Shown here: positions 1 through 8,044 of the stretch, in pieces
Numbering within the stretch: position 1 is the first letter of the stretch
How the letters are laid out: each line of letters starts with the position of its first letter
Notes under the pieces: model-generated
Told to the model about the DNA's origin: nothing
The model's input: the letters and a program-made list of their open reading frames with translations, nothing else
The model's database searches: none
Origin: Eubacteriaceae bacterium
GTDB taxonomy: Bacteria > Bacillota > Clostridia > Lachnospirales > Lachnospiraceae
Length of the DNA stretch: 53,098 nucleotides
Assembly: GCA_910575665.1 (NCBI GenBank)
Contig: CAJTFB010000028.1
Coordinates: 1-53,098, forward strand
Direction: 5' to 3'
Translations under genes and position numbers: made by a program

Positions 1-1
1 C

Positions 2-190
2 AGATTAAGATTTCCCCAGTATTCGTTATTGACAGAAATTATTGTAGGAATTATAGTAAAGAAGGACGGAAAACCAGTGTGGTCGTCCGTCCTTTCAAAT
101 CATTATCATAGAAGAACTGAATTTACAGAGAAAATTTCAAACTCTCGGGAGATGCAGGAATATAGAAATAATTTGAAGTCTTTGGGCTAA
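2..190 (+). CDS. Unrecognised C-terminal fragment, cut by the window edge
   Basis: An open frame enters from the left edge and runs 62 codons to a TAA at 188-190, ending in NNLKSLG. The residues are charged and soluble-looking, with no membrane segment. I do not recognise the family. An inverted repeat (62-70 with 86-94) lies inside the frame, so the stretch could instead be non-coding DNA holding a weak terminator. The neighbours on the right are a sigma-factor-like remnant and a defence-type cassette, so this is probably accessory DNA. Confidence is low because the start lies outside the window. Confidence 0.3.
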   Translation, partial: RLRFPQYSLLTEIIVGIIVKKDGKPVWSSVLSNHYHRRTEFTEKISNSREMQEYRNNLKSLG

Positions 191-206
191 GGCTTGCAGT
201 TGAAGT

Positions 207-335
207 TTATAGCCCGATTATCTTCCTCAGCTTTGCAAGGATTTTGGCTTTGCGCTTGTTTACAACGCTCTGTGTCACGCCTAACCGCAACCCGACTTCC
301 CGCTCAGATAGTTCTTCAAAGAAGATGGCACAGAA
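207..335 (-). pseudogene. Remnant of a sigma-70-like helix-turn-helix (region 4) protein
   Basis: Reading the minus strand gives 42 codons between an in-frame TGA and a TAA. They contain FEELSEREVGLRLGVTQ followed by SVVNKRKAKILAKLRK. This is the pattern of a sigma-70 region 4 helix-turn-helix, like the small sigma-like regulators carried by integrative elements. There is no start codon or N-terminal domain, so I read it as the broken tail of such a gene. It ends just upstream of the frameshifted nuclease-like gene's 3' end. The family match is by eye; the broken state follows from the in-frame stop. Confidence 0.5.
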
Positions 336-357
336 TCATTCAGACAAAGAAAAATTT

Positions 358-986
358 TCACTCCCTATTACCAAATGGAATTTCTATAGGTGATCTGGTA
401 GAACAAATGATTTGTCCATTATTACTATATCGATCTGATTTCGTCACTTTTACATAATGAATAAGATCTTCTATTTTCTTCTTATTCTCTCCTTTTTGTA
501 TAAGTTTCTGCCAAAGAAATCTTTCCTTAGATTCTATTCCTTTGGGAAGTTTTTGACGCCCTGGTGAAACAATAAATGCATGCTTTTCAACCCTATGATC
601 TACTAAACCTTTTAATTGCTCTTCCTTTTTTAAATAATCCACCGTATCACTAATTTGATTATAGGGATTATACCCTTCTTTAATTGAAATGTTTTCCCCT
701 TTAAGTTCAATAAAACATGACTGTGACTTACTTTGACAATATATTAGAAAATCGCATTTACGCTGACCTTGAATATTAGGAATCAGTTTTCCATCAGGCT
801 TTGTTAAAAATACTTGTTCATCAACTACTTTTACCGGCATAAAAGAATTTTTATCCGATTTTGTATCCTTAAGGTCTTTTTCTCACCTATATTAAGATGC
901 TCAAAGGAATCATTATACTTTCCAAATGCCAATGTACATAACGGAACAGATGCCATCCTTTTATCTTTCTCTTCTTTCCTCATCAT
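358..986 (-). pseudogene. PD-(D/E)xK nuclease-like partner of the ATPase, with a -1 frameshift
   Basis: Two minus-strand frames join into one 209-residue protein. Frame A starts at ATG 986, 13 bases after the ATPase stop and behind a GAGAGGAG ribosome binding site. It reads MMRKEEKDKRMASVPLC and stops at 831. Frame B is open before its first ATG (840) back to a TGA near 880 and runs to 358. A -1 shift in the A5-G stretch at about 876-882 joins them exactly. Frame B contains KCDFLIY, then 14 residues after the Asp the motif IELKG, a D-x(n)-E-x-K pattern of PD-(D/E)xK nucleases, followed by a Q in YNPYNQI. The gene is either broken or uses programmed frameshifting. Tight spacing implies co-transcription with the ATPase. 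The nuclease activity is inferred from the motif only. Confidence 0.6.
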
Positions 987-999
987 TTTGCTCCTCTCG

Positions 1000-2331
1000 T
1001 TATTCTTTTTCAGTTAAAAGGTAAAACAATTCTGTGTATTTCTCATTTACTCTATCTGAAATTTCGTCAATCATTTCCGTATTAAGTTCACCATATTCAT
1101 CGTTAATTAAATTTTGTATACTTGTATCCTTTTCTATTTTTAACGCCATAACTTTGTCTGGAAAAATCTCACATCCATTTCCAATTATATCATACACTTT
1201 CTTTTTCAGATCAGGAAATTCCTGAATTGTTTTTCCTGCACAATATAATGCATTTACAGAAGTCAATACATACGGACTATGCGTTGTAACCATAATAGAA
1301 CTTTCGTTCACATTCGCAAAATAAGCAATAAATTCAACCACCTTATTCTGCAGATTTGGATACAAGTGAGCTTCTGGTTCCTCTATAATTACAAATGCTT
1401 TCTCCTTTTTTAACATCAAAATATATAGTTGATTGAGCAGCCACAAAACTTCCTGCTGCCCCGATGATGCAAAGTTAATTGGTATTTTTTCATTATGCAA
1501 TTCTTTATCCTTTGCAATGATATATTCTTTTCCCGCATTATATTGATAGTCACCTTTCAAATCAGAGATTAACATTTCAGATATTTTTCCAACATCAAAC
1601 TTTCTTTCCCCATCAGGATAACGTTTATGAACATTTCGAATTCCATCAGTAAATGCCCCATGAATATTGTCAATAATCCGCATAAACTCCCGTGATATTA
1701 AATCCAAATTTTCATTCTCAATTAATGAACGATTATTAACCAGCAAGGTAATCATACTTCTTCCAGCCGGAATATAATAAGTTTCTTTATAATCATCAAA
1801 TATTTTATTAACATTGTTTCTAAAATTATCATAGTTTCTCAATCGTTCTTTACTTGCGTAAGAAAGGCTGACATTAGCATCTGGTTTTTGATGATACAGG
1901 TTTAAAGCATCTTTTTCTAACCTCTTTATTTCCTGGGTTAATTTTTGAGAATATGAGACACTTATATATTTTCTTTTTGCAGGTCCATTCAAATCTACTT
2001 TAATGGAAATATCATCTGCGTATTCATATTTTAAATACAAGCGTTGATCCAAATCCCAGCTAAAACCAAATAATGAAATAAAAATTGATTTCAGTTCCTT
2101 TTTTATAACTTTTTTAAATCCGCCACTAACATCATTTCCATTATATAGAGCGTCATCATATAACTGACAAAGATAATCCGTTATAGTAGCTTTTATCATT
2201 CTAAAAAAATATGTTGCCTTTGCCACTGTACTTTTCCCAGTTGCCTGTTCACCAATAAGTAAATTAAAATCTTTTATCTGCATCTCTAATTCTCTTATAG
2301 GACCTAAATATTTTATTTCAATTTTCTGCAT
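1000..2331 (-). CDS. AAA/ABC-type ATPase of the OLD/RecF-like group, probable defence protein
   Basis: The 443-residue protein has a Walker A motif GEQATGKST at residues 27-35, an ABC-signature-like SSGQQ at 289-293, a Walker B IIEEPE ending at 320 and a switch histidine in TTHSP at 351. This is the layout of SMC-like/OLD-family ATPases. No TOPRIM domain follows, since the protein ends about 90 residues after the switch His, so any nuclease must be supplied by a partner. The next gene downstream encodes a small PD-(D/E)xK-like protein at operon spacing. Such ATPase plus nuclease pairs are typical of anti-phage systems (Septu, Gabija and PARIS follow similar logic with other nuclease folds). 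I cannot assign it to a named system. Confidence 0.85.
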   Translation of the reverse strand: MQKIEIKYLGPIRELEMQIKDFNLLIGEQATGKSTVAKATYFFRMIKATITDYLCQLYDDALYNGNDVSGGFKKVIKKELKSIFISLFGFSWDLDQRLYLKYEYADDISIKVDLNGPAKRKYISVSYSQKLTQEIKRLEKDALNLYHQKPDANVSLSYASKERLRNYDNFRNNVNKIFDDYKETYYIPAGRSMITLLVNNRSLIENENLDLISREFMRIIDNIHGAFTDGIRNVHKRYPDGERKFDVGKISEMLISDLKGDYQYNAGKEYIIAKDKELHNEKIPINFASSGQQEVLWLLNQLYILMLKKEKAFVIIEEPEAHLYPNLQNKVVEFIAYFANVNESSIMVTTHSPYVLTSVNALYCAGKTIQEFPDLKKKVYDIIGNGCEIFPDKVMALKIEKDTSIQNLINDEYGELNTEMIDEISDRVNEKYTELFYLLTEKE

Positions 2332-2364
2332 TTTTCACACTCCCTGATATATTTTCAAACTGAC

Positions 2365-2404
2365 AAAACATGGACTCCCGACTCTGCCGGACCGCCCATG
2401 TTTT
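2365..2404 (-). terminator. Hairpin terminator after the PilZ gene
   Basis: AAAACATGG at 2365-2373 pairs with CCATGTTTT at 2396-2404. On the minus strand the stem is followed by TTTTG. It lies 44 bases past the PilZ stop and just before the ATPase start, so it separates the two transcription units. Confidence 0.6.
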
Positions 2405-2447
2405 TAGAAATCAGATATTAACGTGTCAGCACACCAGCACTGCCCCA

Positions 2448-2789
2448 CTAACTCAACGTAGCCGCATAATCATTAAAGACATAATCCATAATGGATGCCG
2501 TTCCCACGATCTCACAGCCATAGATATTATAATCCTCCATCTCCTGCTGACGCACGATCCGCACCACACAATTCAACGCACCACTATCACATAGGACAAG
2601 CCTGGCATTAAAATAATATCCAACCGGCAGAACGCTTTTGGTCTTAAAGCCGATCCCCACCTTAGAAACATCAAACACCTGGATCGGCGCATTGATATTT
2701 TCTACCTTTACATTATCCTGTTTAAACAATGAAGAAATCTCCAGCTCTAACTTCGCCGGCCATCTCTTTTCTCTTCTCATCTCAATCAT
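2448..2789 (-). CDS. PilZ-domain protein (cyclic-di-GMP binding)
   Basis: This 113-residue protein is essentially one PilZ domain. The first c-di-GMP contact is the RREKRW segment at residues 5-10, and the second is DVSKVGIGF (D/NxSxxGxG type) at about 39-47, followed by a predicted beta barrel. PilZ proteins bind c-di-GMP and act as effectors in motility, surface attachment or polysaccharide production. A purine-rich AAAGGGGGA sits before the ATG. It lies downstream of gatB in the same direction, after a 156-base gap with no strong terminator, so read-through is possible. No partner domain is present, so the target is unknown. Confidence 0.85.
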   Translation of the reverse strand: MIEMRREKRWPAKLELEISSLFKQDNVKVENINAPIQVFDVSKVGIGFKTKSVLPVGYYFNARLVLCDSGALNCVVRIVRQQEMEDYNIYGCEIVGTASIMDYVFNDYAATLS

Positions 2790-2945
2790 GACTAGTCCCC
2801 CTTTGTCTCCTAAAACAGCATTCTAAATATTATCTAACATCCAAATGAATAGATTCTGGGTTCTACATATATTATCCCCAACTGTTACTACTATTATCTC
2901 TTAGAAACTGCTTTACGTCAACAACTTTCTTGTACAATCGAAAGA

Positions 2946-4379
2946 CTAATCCAGCAATTCTTTGAGGATCTGGTTTACCATTCCTGGATCTGCCTTACCC
3001 TTCATCGCTTTCATGGTCTGCCCCACCAGGAAACCGATGGCTTTGGTCTTTCCTGCCTGATAATCCGAAACTGATTGTGGGTTTTCAGCAATCACTTTTT
3101 CTATCCTCTCCCGGAGCGCCCCCTCATCATTGACCATCCTCAGACCGTTCTTCTCCACATACTGCTCCACATCAATATTTTCAGAAAACATTTTTTCAAA
3201 TACTTCCTTTGCCACGGTAGAGTTGATGGCGTTCTCATCGGTCAAATGAATGAGCGCCGCCAGATTCTCAGGCGAAAAAGTAATATCTTCCGGTTCCATC
3301 TCCTTATCCTTTAAAAGGCGCATGGTCTCTACCATAAGCCAGTTGGATACCTTTTTTGCATTGTGGCAGATCGCCGTGGCCGCCTCAAACATATCCGCCA
3401 GACATTTTGAGCTGGTAATAATATTGATGTCGTATTCGGGGATGTCAAACTCTTTCTTGTATCGTGCTGCTTTTTCTTCCTGAAGCTCCGGCTGGCGCGC
3501 CTTCACCTCCGCGATCCACGCATCACTGATGCTGACAGGCACCAGGTCCGGGTCTGGAAAATAGCGGTAGTCCTGGGCATCCTCTTTGGAACGCATCGCA
3601 TAGGAATATTCCTTATTATCATCCCAGCGCCGTGTCTCCTGAACAACCTTTTTGCCCTCCTCGATCAGTTCGATCTGACGCGCCCGCTCTCCCTCGATGG
3701 CTCTGGATATCGCCTTGAAGGAGTTCAGGTTCTTCATCTCGGTACGGGTTCCAAACTCGGAAGCGCCCGCCTCACGGACCGAAAGGTTGACATCCGCCCG
3801 CATGGAGCCCTCATTGAGCTTGCAGTCTGAGGCCCCCAGATACTGAATGGTCATACGAAGCTTTTCCAGATAGGCGATGACCTCTTCAGCGCTTCTCATA
3901 TCCGGTTCTGACACGATCTCGATCAATGGTACACCGGAACGGTTAAAATCTACCAAAGAACAATCTTCCCAGTCGTCATGCACCAGTTTTCCAGCATCCT
4001 CTTCCATATGAATCTCGTGGATTCCAATGGATTTTTTTCCTGCCGGGGTCTCTATATCCACATGACCGTCTCGGCAGATCGGCAGATAAAGCTGGGAGAT
4101 CTGATAGTTTTGCGGGTTATCCGGATAAAAATAATTTTTTCGGTCAAATCTGCAGTACTGGGTGATCTTACAGTTGGTGGCAAGTCCCACCGCCATAGCA
4201 TATTCCACCACCTGCTTATTTAACACAGGAAGAGATCCCGGCATGCCGGTACAGACGGGACAGGTGTGTGTATTGGGTGCACCGCCAAACTCCGTGGTAC
4301 AACCGCAGAATATCTTTGTCTTTGTGGCAAGTTCTACATGAACTTCCAGTCCGATCACTGTTTCATATTGTTTTGCCAT
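2946..4379 (-). CDS. gatB: Asp/Glu-tRNA amidotransferase subunit B
   Basis: GatB, 477 residues, is the ATP-using and tRNA-binding subunit of the GatCAB complex. The complex amidates Asp-tRNA(Asn) and Glu-tRNA(Gln). The N-terminus VIGLEVHVEL is the GatB signature. Cysteines in IFCGC and HTCPVC give the zinc site, and the C-terminal YqeY-like helical tail ends in GMVNQILKELLD. Start ATG follows AGGAGGGG, 14 bases after the gatA stop. It is the last gene of the T-box-controlled aspS-gatC-gatA-gatB operon. Length and motifs match intact family members. Confidence 0.97.
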   Translation of the reverse strand: MAKQYETVIGLEVHVELATKTKIFCGCTTEFGGAPNTHTCPVCTGMPGSLPVLNKQVVEYAMAVGLATNCKITQYCRFDRKNYFYPDNPQNYQISQLYLPICRDGHVDIETPAGKKSIGIHEIHMEEDAGKLVHDDWEDCSLVDFNRSGVPLIEIVSEPDMRSAEEVIAYLEKLRMTIQYLGASDCKLNEGSMRADVNLSVREAGASEFGTRTEMKNLNSFKAISRAIEGERARQIELIEEGKKVVQETRRWDDNKEYSYAMRSKEDAQDYRYFPDPDLVPVSISDAWIAEVKARQPELQEEKAARYKKEFDIPEYDINIITSSKCLADMFEAATAICHNAKKVSNWLMVETMRLLKDKEMEPEDITFSPENLAALIHLTDENAINSTVAKEVFEKMFSENIDVEQYVEKNGLRMVNDEGALRERIEKVIAENPQSVSDYQAGKTKAIGFLVGQTMKAMKGKADPGMVNQILKELLD

Positions 4380-4393
4380 GATTTCCCCTCCTT

Positions 4394-5842
4394 TTATTGT
4401 TCCCGTGAACGATTCTGCTCAAATGTATAAGCCGCGCGAATGATCTTTTTCTCCTGAAAACAGTCCCCGATCAGCTGCATCCCGATGGGAAGCCCTTTGT
4501 CGTCTTTTCCACAGGGAAGGCTGATCCCGGGAAGTCCCGCCAGATTAACCGAGATGGTATAAATATCTCCCAGATACATCTTGATGGGATCGCTCAGGCT
4601 CTCACCGATCTTCGGCGCTGTGGTGGGAGCTGCCGGTGCCAGTATCATATCATATCTCTCAAATGCCTGGTCAAAGGCTTTTTTGATCAATGCCTTGGTC
4701 CGCAACGCTTTCAGGTAATATGCATCATAATAACCGCTGCTGAGCACGAAAGATCCCAGCATGATCCGGCGCTTGACCTCCGGACCAAATCCTTCCGAGC
4801 GGGTCTTCTTGTACATATTGTGGAGTCCCTCGTAATCCCCGGTGCGGTATCCGTATTTTACTCCGTCAAAACGGGACAGGTTTGAGCTTGCCTCCGCCGA
4901 GGCGATCACATAATAGGCAGGGATTGCATATTCCACAAGGCTCAGATCAAATTCCTCCAGGAGCGCCCCATTTTCCTCTAAAACCCCCGCCGCCTTTTCT
5001 ATCGCAGCTTTTACCTGGGGATCTAGCCCCTCTCCAAAATAATCCCTGGGAATCCCGATCCTCATCCCCTTGACGTCTGCCACAAGGGCAGAAGTAAAAT
5101 CAAGATCCTCCCGCTGGATGGAAGTGCTGTCCTTTTTGTCATATGAAGATATCGCTTCCAGAATCGTCGCACAGTCTGTTACGTCCTTTGCGATGGGACC
5201 GATCTGATCCAGAGAAGAGCCGTAGGCGATCAGTCCGTACCGGGAAACAGTGCCATAGGTGGGCTTGATTCCTGTCACCCCGCAGAATGAACTGGGCTGA
5301 CGGATGGAACCGCCGGTGTCAGATCCCAGCGCGTAGGAACATTCCCAGGCCGCCACCGCCGCACAGGAACCTCCAGAAGACCCTCCCGGAACGTGATCTG
5401 TATTGTGCGGATTCCTCGTGATTCCATATGCTGATGTTTCCGTGGTACTGCCCATGGCGAACTCATCCATATTTGTCTTTCCTATGATAACCGCCCCTGC
5501 TTTTTCCAGATTCCTTACCGCTTCAGCAGAGTAGGAAGGTACAAAATTCTCTAAAATCTTTGAACTACAGGTAGTCAGAATTCCCTTGGTACACATATTG
5601 TCCTTTATCGCTGTTGGCACTCCCGCCAGAGGACTGTCCAGTTCTCCGCTGTCGATCTGCTTTTGAACCTCTTCGGCCCGTGCCAGAATAGTTTTCTCAT
5701 CCAAAACTGTCACATAGCTGTTGATTTGGTCCTCACGCCTTCGGGTCTCTTCCAGAGCCGCTTTTGCCGCCTCTGCCACTCCGATCTCACCGCTCTTTAT
5801 CTTTTTGCCAAGTTCTACTGCTGTTAAACTCATGATACTCAT
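4394..5842 (-). CDS. gatA: Asp/Glu-tRNA amidotransferase subunit A
   Basis: GatA, 482 residues, is the amidase-signature subunit that releases ammonia from glutamine for transamidation. The catalytic triad residues are visible: Lys in AIKDN, the cis-Ser in PGGSSGGS, and the nucleophile Ser in SDTGGSIR. The C-terminus MQLIGDCFQEKKI is typical. The first ATG (MSIMSL) is chosen because AGGAG sits 9 bases upstream. It lies between gatC (23-base gap) and gatB (14-base gap), consistent with co-translation of the three subunits. Confidence 0.97.
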   Translation of the reverse strand: MSIMSLTAVELGKKIKSGEIGVAEAAKAALEETRRREDQINSYVTVLDEKTILARAEEVQKQIDSGELDSPLAGVPTAIKDNMCTKGILTTCSSKILENFVPSYSAEAVRNLEKAGAVIIGKTNMDEFAMGSTTETSAYGITRNPHNTDHVPGGSSGGSCAAVAAWECSYALGSDTGGSIRQPSSFCGVTGIKPTYGTVSRYGLIAYGSSLDQIGPIAKDVTDCATILEAISSYDKKDSTSIQREDLDFTSALVADVKGMRIGIPRDYFGEGLDPQVKAAIEKAAGVLEENGALLEEFDLSLVEYAIPAYYVIASAEASSNLSRFDGVKYGYRTGDYEGLHNMYKKTRSEGFGPEVKRRIMLGSFVLSSGYYDAYYLKALRTKALIKKAFDQAFERYDMILAPAAPTTAPKIGESLSDPIKMYLGDIYTISVNLAGLPGISLPCGKDDKGLPIGMQLIGDCFQEKKIIRAAYTFEQNRSREQ

Positions 5843-5865
5843 GGCCGCTTTCTCCTTTCCACGGA

Positions 5866-6159
5866 TTAGTCAAATGTCTTCGGCACCATATAGGTCCCCT
5901 CTTTTTTCTGCGGGGCGTTGGCTAGCATCTGCTCTCTGTCGTCCCCATTTGTCACAACATCCTCCCGGAACACATTATGAACCGGAAATACGTGAGACAT
6001 CGGCTCCACACCCTCTGTGTCCAGTTCATTTAATTTGTCTATATAATCCAGCATACTTCCCATGTCTTTCTTTGCCTGTTCCTTTTCCTCTGCGGAAAGC
6101 TCCAGCTTGGCAAGTATGCCCACATATTCAATCGTCTCATCTGAAATAATATTTGCCAT
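5866..6159 (-). CDS. gatC: Asp/Glu-tRNA amidotransferase subunit C
   Basis: GatC, 97 residues, is the small belt subunit that wraps around GatA and contacts GatB. The N-terminal segment [20 protein letters not shown] and the central [21 protein letters not shown] are the family hallmarks. The start has a near-ideal TTAGGAGG ribosome binding site. It is 39 bases downstream of aspS. The order aspS-C-A-B groups the tRNA-charging and amidating steps in one transcript. Confidence 0.96.
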   Translation of the reverse strand: MANIISDETIEYVGILAKLELSAEEKEQAKKDMGSMLDYIDKLNELDTEGVEPMSHVFPVHNVFREDVVTNGDDREQMLANAPQKKEGTYMVPKTFD

Positions 6160-6198
6160 AATAATCCTCCTAAATATATATACCCGGCTGCCTGTCTG

Positions 6199-7530
6199 TT
6201 ATGGTTCCAGGCGTGACATGTCACGGGGAAACAGTGTTGTTTCTCTGACATTCTCTTCTCCCAGAAGCTTCATTGTGATCCGTTCCAAACCAATTCCCAG
6301 TCCTCCGTGGGGCGGCATACCATGTTTGAAGATCATAAGATAATGCTCCATCCCCTCCTCTGTCATGCCCCGGGCCTCCATCTTTTCTTTCAACATATCC
6401 AGATCATGTATTCTCTGGCCTCCGGTGGTTACTTCCAGCCCTCCAAACAACAGGTCAAAACTGAGGGTATATGCCGGATCCGACGGATCATCCATAGCAT
6501 AAAATGGACGTTTTCTCGATGGGTAATGCGTCACAAATACAAAATCAGCCCCGTACTCCTCCTTAAAATACTGACCAATCAGCATCTCCTCTTCTGGCTC
6601 AAGATCATAGGGGTTGCGGATCTTTCGGTCATATTTCTCAGAAACCAGTCTTTTCGCCTCGTCAAAGCGTACCCGGGGAATCTGATCCACCTTCGGAAGC
6701 TTCACCTCTAGCAGGCTTAATTCCTTTGCATATTCTTTTTCCAAGAGTTCTACTGTATACTGCAAAAATCCAGTCTCCATTTCCATAATATCCTGAAAAC
6801 TTTCGATATACCCCATCTCAAAATCCATGGATGTATACTCATTCAAATGGCGTTTGGTGTTGTGTTTTTCTGCGCGGAATACTGGCGCGGTTTCAAAAAC
6901 CCGGTCAAATACGCCTACCATCATTTGTTTGTAAAATTGTGGGCTCTGTTCAAGAATGGCTGGTCTGTGAAAATAATCCAGCTTAAAGATATTGGCACCG
7001 CCCTCCGCACCTTTGGCGCCGATCTTCGGTGTGTGGATTTCTGTAAATCCCTGTGAAAATAGATAATCGCGGAAGCCTCTGACAACAGCCTCCTGAATTT
7101 TAAATTTTGCCCGCTCCCTAATGTTTCTAAGAGCAATGGGACGAAGTTCCAGCTTAGTCTCCAGTGAGGTATCCAGCCTCCATTTACCCACCGGAATCGG
7201 CATAGGCTCCTTCGGTTCCGATAATATCCTGACCTTCTTAAGCCGGACTTCAAAACCATGGGGTGCCCGCTCTTCCTTACGCACCGTTCCCTGAATCTCC
7301 ACGGCAGCGGCTTCTTTCAGTTCCTTCCGCGGCAGATCCACCGCTCCGGTTTCAAAGACGGTCTGCACCAGCCCTTCCCGTTTTCTGAGAATGACAAAGG
7401 CGACCTCTCCCATATCGCGGATGGTGTGTATCGCTCCGTTCATGGAGATGTCCCTGCCTTCATAGTCCCCGGTGAGGATGTCTGAGATTTCCACTACATC
7501 TTTTTTTGTCTGTCCTGAAACAAATTCCAT
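6199..7530 (-). CDS. aspS: Aspartyl-tRNA synthetase, archaeal/genomic type, probably non-discriminating
   Basis: A class IIb synthetase of 443 residues from MEFVSGQ. I chose ATG 7530 because AGAGGAAAGG lies just before it; the longer frame to 7644 runs into the upstream repeat. It has an N-terminal OB fold, motif 2 (FRAEKHNTKRHLNEYTS) and motif 3 (GIGLERITM). The short form lacks the bacterial GAD insertion domain, which marks the archaeal-like AspRS2 group. These usually charge both tRNA(Asp) and tRNA(Asn). The downstream gatCAB genes then amidate Asp-tRNA(Asn). The operon sits behind a T-box. Non-discrimination is inferred from family type and context. Confidence 0.93.
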   Translation of the reverse strand: MEFVSGQTKKDVVEISDILTGDYEGRDISMNGAIHTIRDMGEVAFVILRKREGLVQTVFETGAVDLPRKELKEAAAVEIQGTVRKEERAPHGFEVRLKKVRILSEPKEPMPIPVGKWRLDTSLETKLELRPIALRNIRERAKFKIQEAVVRGFRDYLFSQGFTEIHTPKIGAKGAEGGANIFKLDYFHRPAILEQSPQFYKQMMVGVFDRVFETAPVFRAEKHNTKRHLNEYTSMDFEMGYIESFQDIMEMETGFLQYTVELLEKEYAKELSLLEVKLPKVDQIPRVRFDEAKRLVSEKYDRKIRNPYDLEPEEEMLIGQYFKEEYGADFVFVTHYPSRKRPFYAMDDPSDPAYTLSFDLLFGGLEVTTGGQRIHDLDMLKEKMEARGMTEEGMEHYLMIFKHGMPPHGGLGIGLERITMKLLGEENVRETTLFPRDMSRLEP

Positions 7531-7594
7531 AATCCTTTCCTCTCTTTCTTCGTTTTTTTGAGGTTTTGTTCCATCCGGGACAAACATAGGCCAA

Positions 7595-7689
7595 ACCCCG
7601 ATCGCCACGCTTTGCGAGCCGCTCAGGGCCGCAGGTGCGCTCAACTATCTGCGAGTAAGCCCGCAGATAGTTTCACTTTACCTTCGCGC
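7595..7689 (-). repeat. REP-like palindromic element A between the T-box terminator and aspS
   Basis: On the minus strand GCGCGAAGG directly follows the T-box terminator U-tract. A hairpin comes next (AACTATCTGC at 7643-7652 pairs with GCAGATAGTT at 7663-7672), then GAGCGCACC and a run ending near GGCGATCGGGG. The same plan of GCGCGAAGG, variable hairpin and GGCGC-rich tail recurs at 36427-36575, and parts of it at 38676-38994 and 40592-40690. The boundaries are approximate. It lies within the aspS leader transcript. Confidence 0.5.
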
Positions 7690-7985
7690 AAAAAGCCCGC
7701 CCCAGTGAAACAAATGTTTCGCCTGGGACGGGCATGAACGTCTTTTATTCATAACCCGCGGTACCACCCGCGTTGAAGATCATCTTAACACTTCAAAAAG
7801 ATAATCTCCCTCTCAATATGCATATAACGGTGCCACCGTGTATGCCTACTTTATGTTCAGCATACCAGCTCCGGAATGTTCTCCTGCTTACCGCTCCCGC
7901 GAGACGCTCTCAGTCGGTGACGTCTCTTCCTGTCGTAAGTTCACTGCATAAGCAATCGTTTCCTTCAATGCCTTTGACTAAGTTA
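7690..7985 (-). promoter_or_regulatory. T-box riboswitch controlling aspS-gatCAB
   Basis: The antiterminator T-box motif GGGTGGTACCGCG is at 7757-7769 on the minus strand. A strong intrinsic terminator follows: GCCCGTCCCAG (7733-7723) pairs with CTGGGGCGGGC (7705-7695) ahead of TTTTT. A stem III hairpin ACGGTGGCACCGT lies upstream. In stem I, GGAAGAG on the 5' side faces GAGAACATTCC. The specifier is then AAC (Asn, 7878-7880) followed by A. The same loop also contains GAA (Glu, 7879-7881). Uncharged tRNA binding would stabilise the antiterminator and switch the amidation operon on. The Asn specifier fits the operon content. Confidence 0.9.
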
Positions 7986-7990
7986 GGCTT

Positions 7991-8019
7991 ATTTTATCAC
8001 AATTAATTTCTAAATGCAA
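7991..8019 (-). promoter_or_regulatory. Sigma-A-type promoter for the T-box/aspS-gatCAB operon
   Basis: On the minus strand TTGCAT (8019-8014) and TAAAAT (7996-7991) are separated by exactly 17 bases. Transcription would start near 7984, about 50 bases before T-box stem I. Confidence 0.6.
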
Positions 8020-8044
8020 GCACAACTTTGGCAAAATGCTGCTA

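Noticed and set aside
194-457. 87-codon plus-strand frame near the left end
   Set aside because: It overlaps the antisense sigma-like remnant and the 3' end of the nuclease-like gene and has no RBS.
7855-7858. Second GAAC near the T-box stem I as the specifier
   Set aside because: It sits after the CGGAGC segment, in the region typical of later T-box stems. The GGAA/TTCC pairing places the specifier at 7878-7881 instead.
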